From: DATGPD01 sp031423015
GTDB lineage: Bacteria > Planctomycetota > UBA1135 > UBA2386
Direction of reading: 5' to 3'
Length of the DNA stretch: 64,000 nucleotides
Assembly: GCA_031423015.1 (NCBI GenBank)
Contig: JANPER010000232.1
Coordinates: 1 to 64,000 of the forward strand
The stretch's first letter is position 1. Each line of letters opens with the position of its first letter. The notes below the pieces were generated by a model, which had not been told where the DNA came from, did not search any database, and worked only from the letters and a program-made list of their open reading frames with translations. Position numbers and translations under genes: made by a program. This document shows, in pieces, positions 62,706-64,000 of the stretch.

Positions 62706-63728
62706 ATGACTCAGGCCCCTCAGAATCCTTTGCTGCACTTGCTCGACTTGGTGGCCGGAGCCCGGCGCACCGAGACGATCGCCGAGGCCATCGAGCTGCC
62801 GGCGGCGCTCGGCGACGGCCCGCTCGACCGCGTCAGCCGCGGCCAGTTAGCGATGGCGCTGGCCGGACTCCTGTTCGAAGACCTCGTCGAACGCGTGCCG
62901 ATGGCGGCCGCCTATCAGCGCGACTGCGTGCGTGCCGGCAAGCGGCTCACCTTCGACCACGGCGCCATGCGCACAGTCGCGGCGCTGAGCGGCAAGCTGC
63001 CGGCCGGGCGCGCGGCGTTCACGCGCTTCCTTCTGCCGCTCGGCTTCAAAGAGAACGGGCTCTACCCGCTCGATCGCTTGGGCATGACCGGCCGCTCTTA
63101 CACCCACGAAGACCTGCCGACGCAGATCCCGCAGTACTTCTTGTCTGAACTGCACCCCGAGCGGTTCTCCGCCAACTTCCAAGCCGCGGTGGAGCGCGTG
63201 GCGTCTACCAGCCGCGACCCGTTGCCGCCGTCCGCGCTGCCGCTGCTCGAGAAGCTAGCGCACGACAAGGCTCTGCCGATGCACGAGGCCGCGCGCCTGC
63301 TGCCCAATCTCGTGGCCGCCTTCGCGCGCCATCACGACGAGCCAAGCCAATCGGACTACGAGATCCTGCTGCGCGAGAGCGACGAGATGGCGTGGGTCGC
63401 GACCGAGGGCAACGCCTTCAACCACGTCACCGACCGGGTGACCGACGTGGCCGCCGTGGCACAAGCGCAGCGCCACCTGCAGCGACCGATGAAGGAGACG
63501 ATCGAGGTCTCGAAGTCGGGGCGCGTGCTGCAGACCGCGTTTCGCGCCGCGATGGTCGAGCGCCTGTTCGTCGGCGCGGGCGGCAGCATCATCACGCAAC
63601 TCGTGCCGGGCTCGTTCTACGAGTTCATCCAGCGCCACGAGATCGCGCCTGGACAGCTCGACCTCGCCTTCGACGCTGGCAACGCGCAGTCGATCTTCAA
63701 GATGACGAGCGTCGGGAGCTCGATGTGA
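62706..63728 (+). CDS. DUF1338 family 2-oxoadipate dioxygenase/decarboxylase (HglS type)
   Basis: A 340-residue protein with family landmarks FDHGAMRTV (metal His, about residue 80), LPLGFKENGLYPLDRLGMTGRSY, FLSELHPERFS, a metal Glu region in ATEGNAFNHVTDR, and VPGSFYEFIQR near the end. HglS turns 2-oxoadipate, formed from lysine, into D-2-hydroxyglutarate with O2 and loss of CO2. The overlap with a flavin dehydrogenase gene of the D-2-hydroxyglutarate dehydrogenase type supports that role here. Confidence 0.8.
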   Translation: MTQAPQNPLLHLLDLVAGARRTETIAEAIELPAALGDGPLDRVSRGQLAMALAGLLFEDLVERVPMAAAYQRDCVRAGKRLTFDHGAMRTVAALSGKLPAGRAAFTRFLLPLGFKENGLYPLDRLGMTGRSYTHEDLPTQIPQYFLSELHPERFSANFQAAVERVASTSRDPLPPSALPLLEKLAHDKALPMHEAARLLPNLVAAFARHHDEPSQSDYEILLRESDEMAWVATEGNAFNHVTDRVTDVAAVAQAQRHLQRPMKETIEVSKSGRVLQTAFRAAMVERLFVGAGGSIITQLVPGSFYEFIQRHEIAPGQLDLAFDAGNAQSIFKMTSVGSSM

Positions 63729-64000
63729 AGGTGAGCGCCGGCGACGCGTTCCTGACGCAACTGCGCACTCTCGTGCCCGGCGACGGCGTGGTGACCGAGG
63801 CGACCGACCTTCTGACCTACGAGCGCGGCTGGCGCTACGGACAGGGCAAGGCGTTCGCCGCAGCGCGCCCGAGTTCACCCGCGCAAGTAGCCCATGTGCT
63901 CGCGCTGTGCCTCGGCCACGGCGTGCGCGTGCAACCGCTCGGCGCCAACACCGGTCTGGTGGGCGCCTCGAACCCTGATGCGACCGGCACGCAGCTGGTG
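63725..64000 (+). CDS. FAD-linked dehydrogenase, D-2-hydroxyglutarate dehydrogenase-like (3' truncated by window edge)
   Basis: A GTG at 63725 overlaps the DUF1338 stop. The 92 visible residues are the start of a PCMH-type FAD domain: DLLTYERGWRYG, ARPSSPAQVAHVLALC and the FAD-phosphate loop LGANTGLVGAS. The family includes D-lactate, glycolate and D-2-hydroxyglutarate dehydrogenases; the pairing with an HglS-like gene favours the last. The rest lies outside the window. Confidence 0.75.
   Translation, partial: MKVSAGDAFLTQLRTLVPGDGVVTEATDLLTYERGWRYGQGKAFAAARPSSPAQVAHVLALCLGHGVRVQPLGANTGLVGASNPDATGTQLV

Overview
This window is high-GC bacterial DNA, tightly packed, with many genes joined by ATGA or GTGA overlaps. 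The gene content suggests a Planctomycetota bacterium (inference; there is no rRNA or other marker for a firm placement). Three features point that way: two ECF sigma factor / transmembrane Ser-Thr kinase pairs, very large secreted or lipid-anchored proteins with Kelch, FG-GAP, Ig-like and beta-helix repeats, and an envelope with lipoproteins and an ABC glycan exporter. I see no rRNA, tRNA, CRISPR array, intact transposase or prophage.

Positions 1-19648 form a surface-polysaccharide locus. It opens with the 3' part of a six-hairpin glycosidase-like gene. A leftward block (15103 to 3079) follows, with glycosyltransferases of GT2, GT9 and GT-C-like type, a methyltransferase, and a 1239-residue methyltransferase / coiled-coil / GT2 / WbsX fusion. 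Next come a rightward zinc-ribbon methyltransferase, a leftward PhyH-type dioxygenase, and a rightward Wzm-Wzt ABC-2 exporter whose ATPase has a C-terminal glycan-recognition type domain. Together they could assemble, modify, cap and export a glycan.

Positions 19766-33931 carry cell-maintenance genes: an ECF sigma / membrane anti-sigma pair, a small zinc-ribbon protein, a secreted M28 peptidase with an amidohydrolase, birA-bioY (biotin), a ParDE-type toxin-antitoxin, a sugar nucleotidyltransferase, an FG-GAP lipoprotein, a gamma-carbonic-anhydrase-like protein, a CPBP protease and thiG. Broken genes lie among them: a TIR-domain stub and a frameshifted PQQ-like secreted protein.

Positions 33932-48554 are the accessory part. 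Decayed thiS and kinase N-lobe relics sit beside thiG. After them come a TPR-CHAT (caspase-like) protein with an export signal, a divergent 1276-residue lipoprotein, a 24-bp-stem hairpin, a pair of overlapping small genes, and an ECF sigma factor coupled to a 1631-residue kinase whose frame continues into a secreted Kelch/Ig/beta-helix protein.

Positions 48590-64000 hold an intact thiS coupled to an RlmI-type methyltransferase, a PIG-L deacetylase and two GNAT proteins, then the nusA-infB-ylxP-rbfA operon. These are followed by a 51-residue peptide gene, a second ECF sigma/kinase pair, a secreted protein, and a DUF1338 (2-oxoadipate dioxygenase) gene overlapping a flavin dehydrogenase cut by the window edge. 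The last two fit the late steps of lysine catabolism through D-2-hydroxyglutarate.
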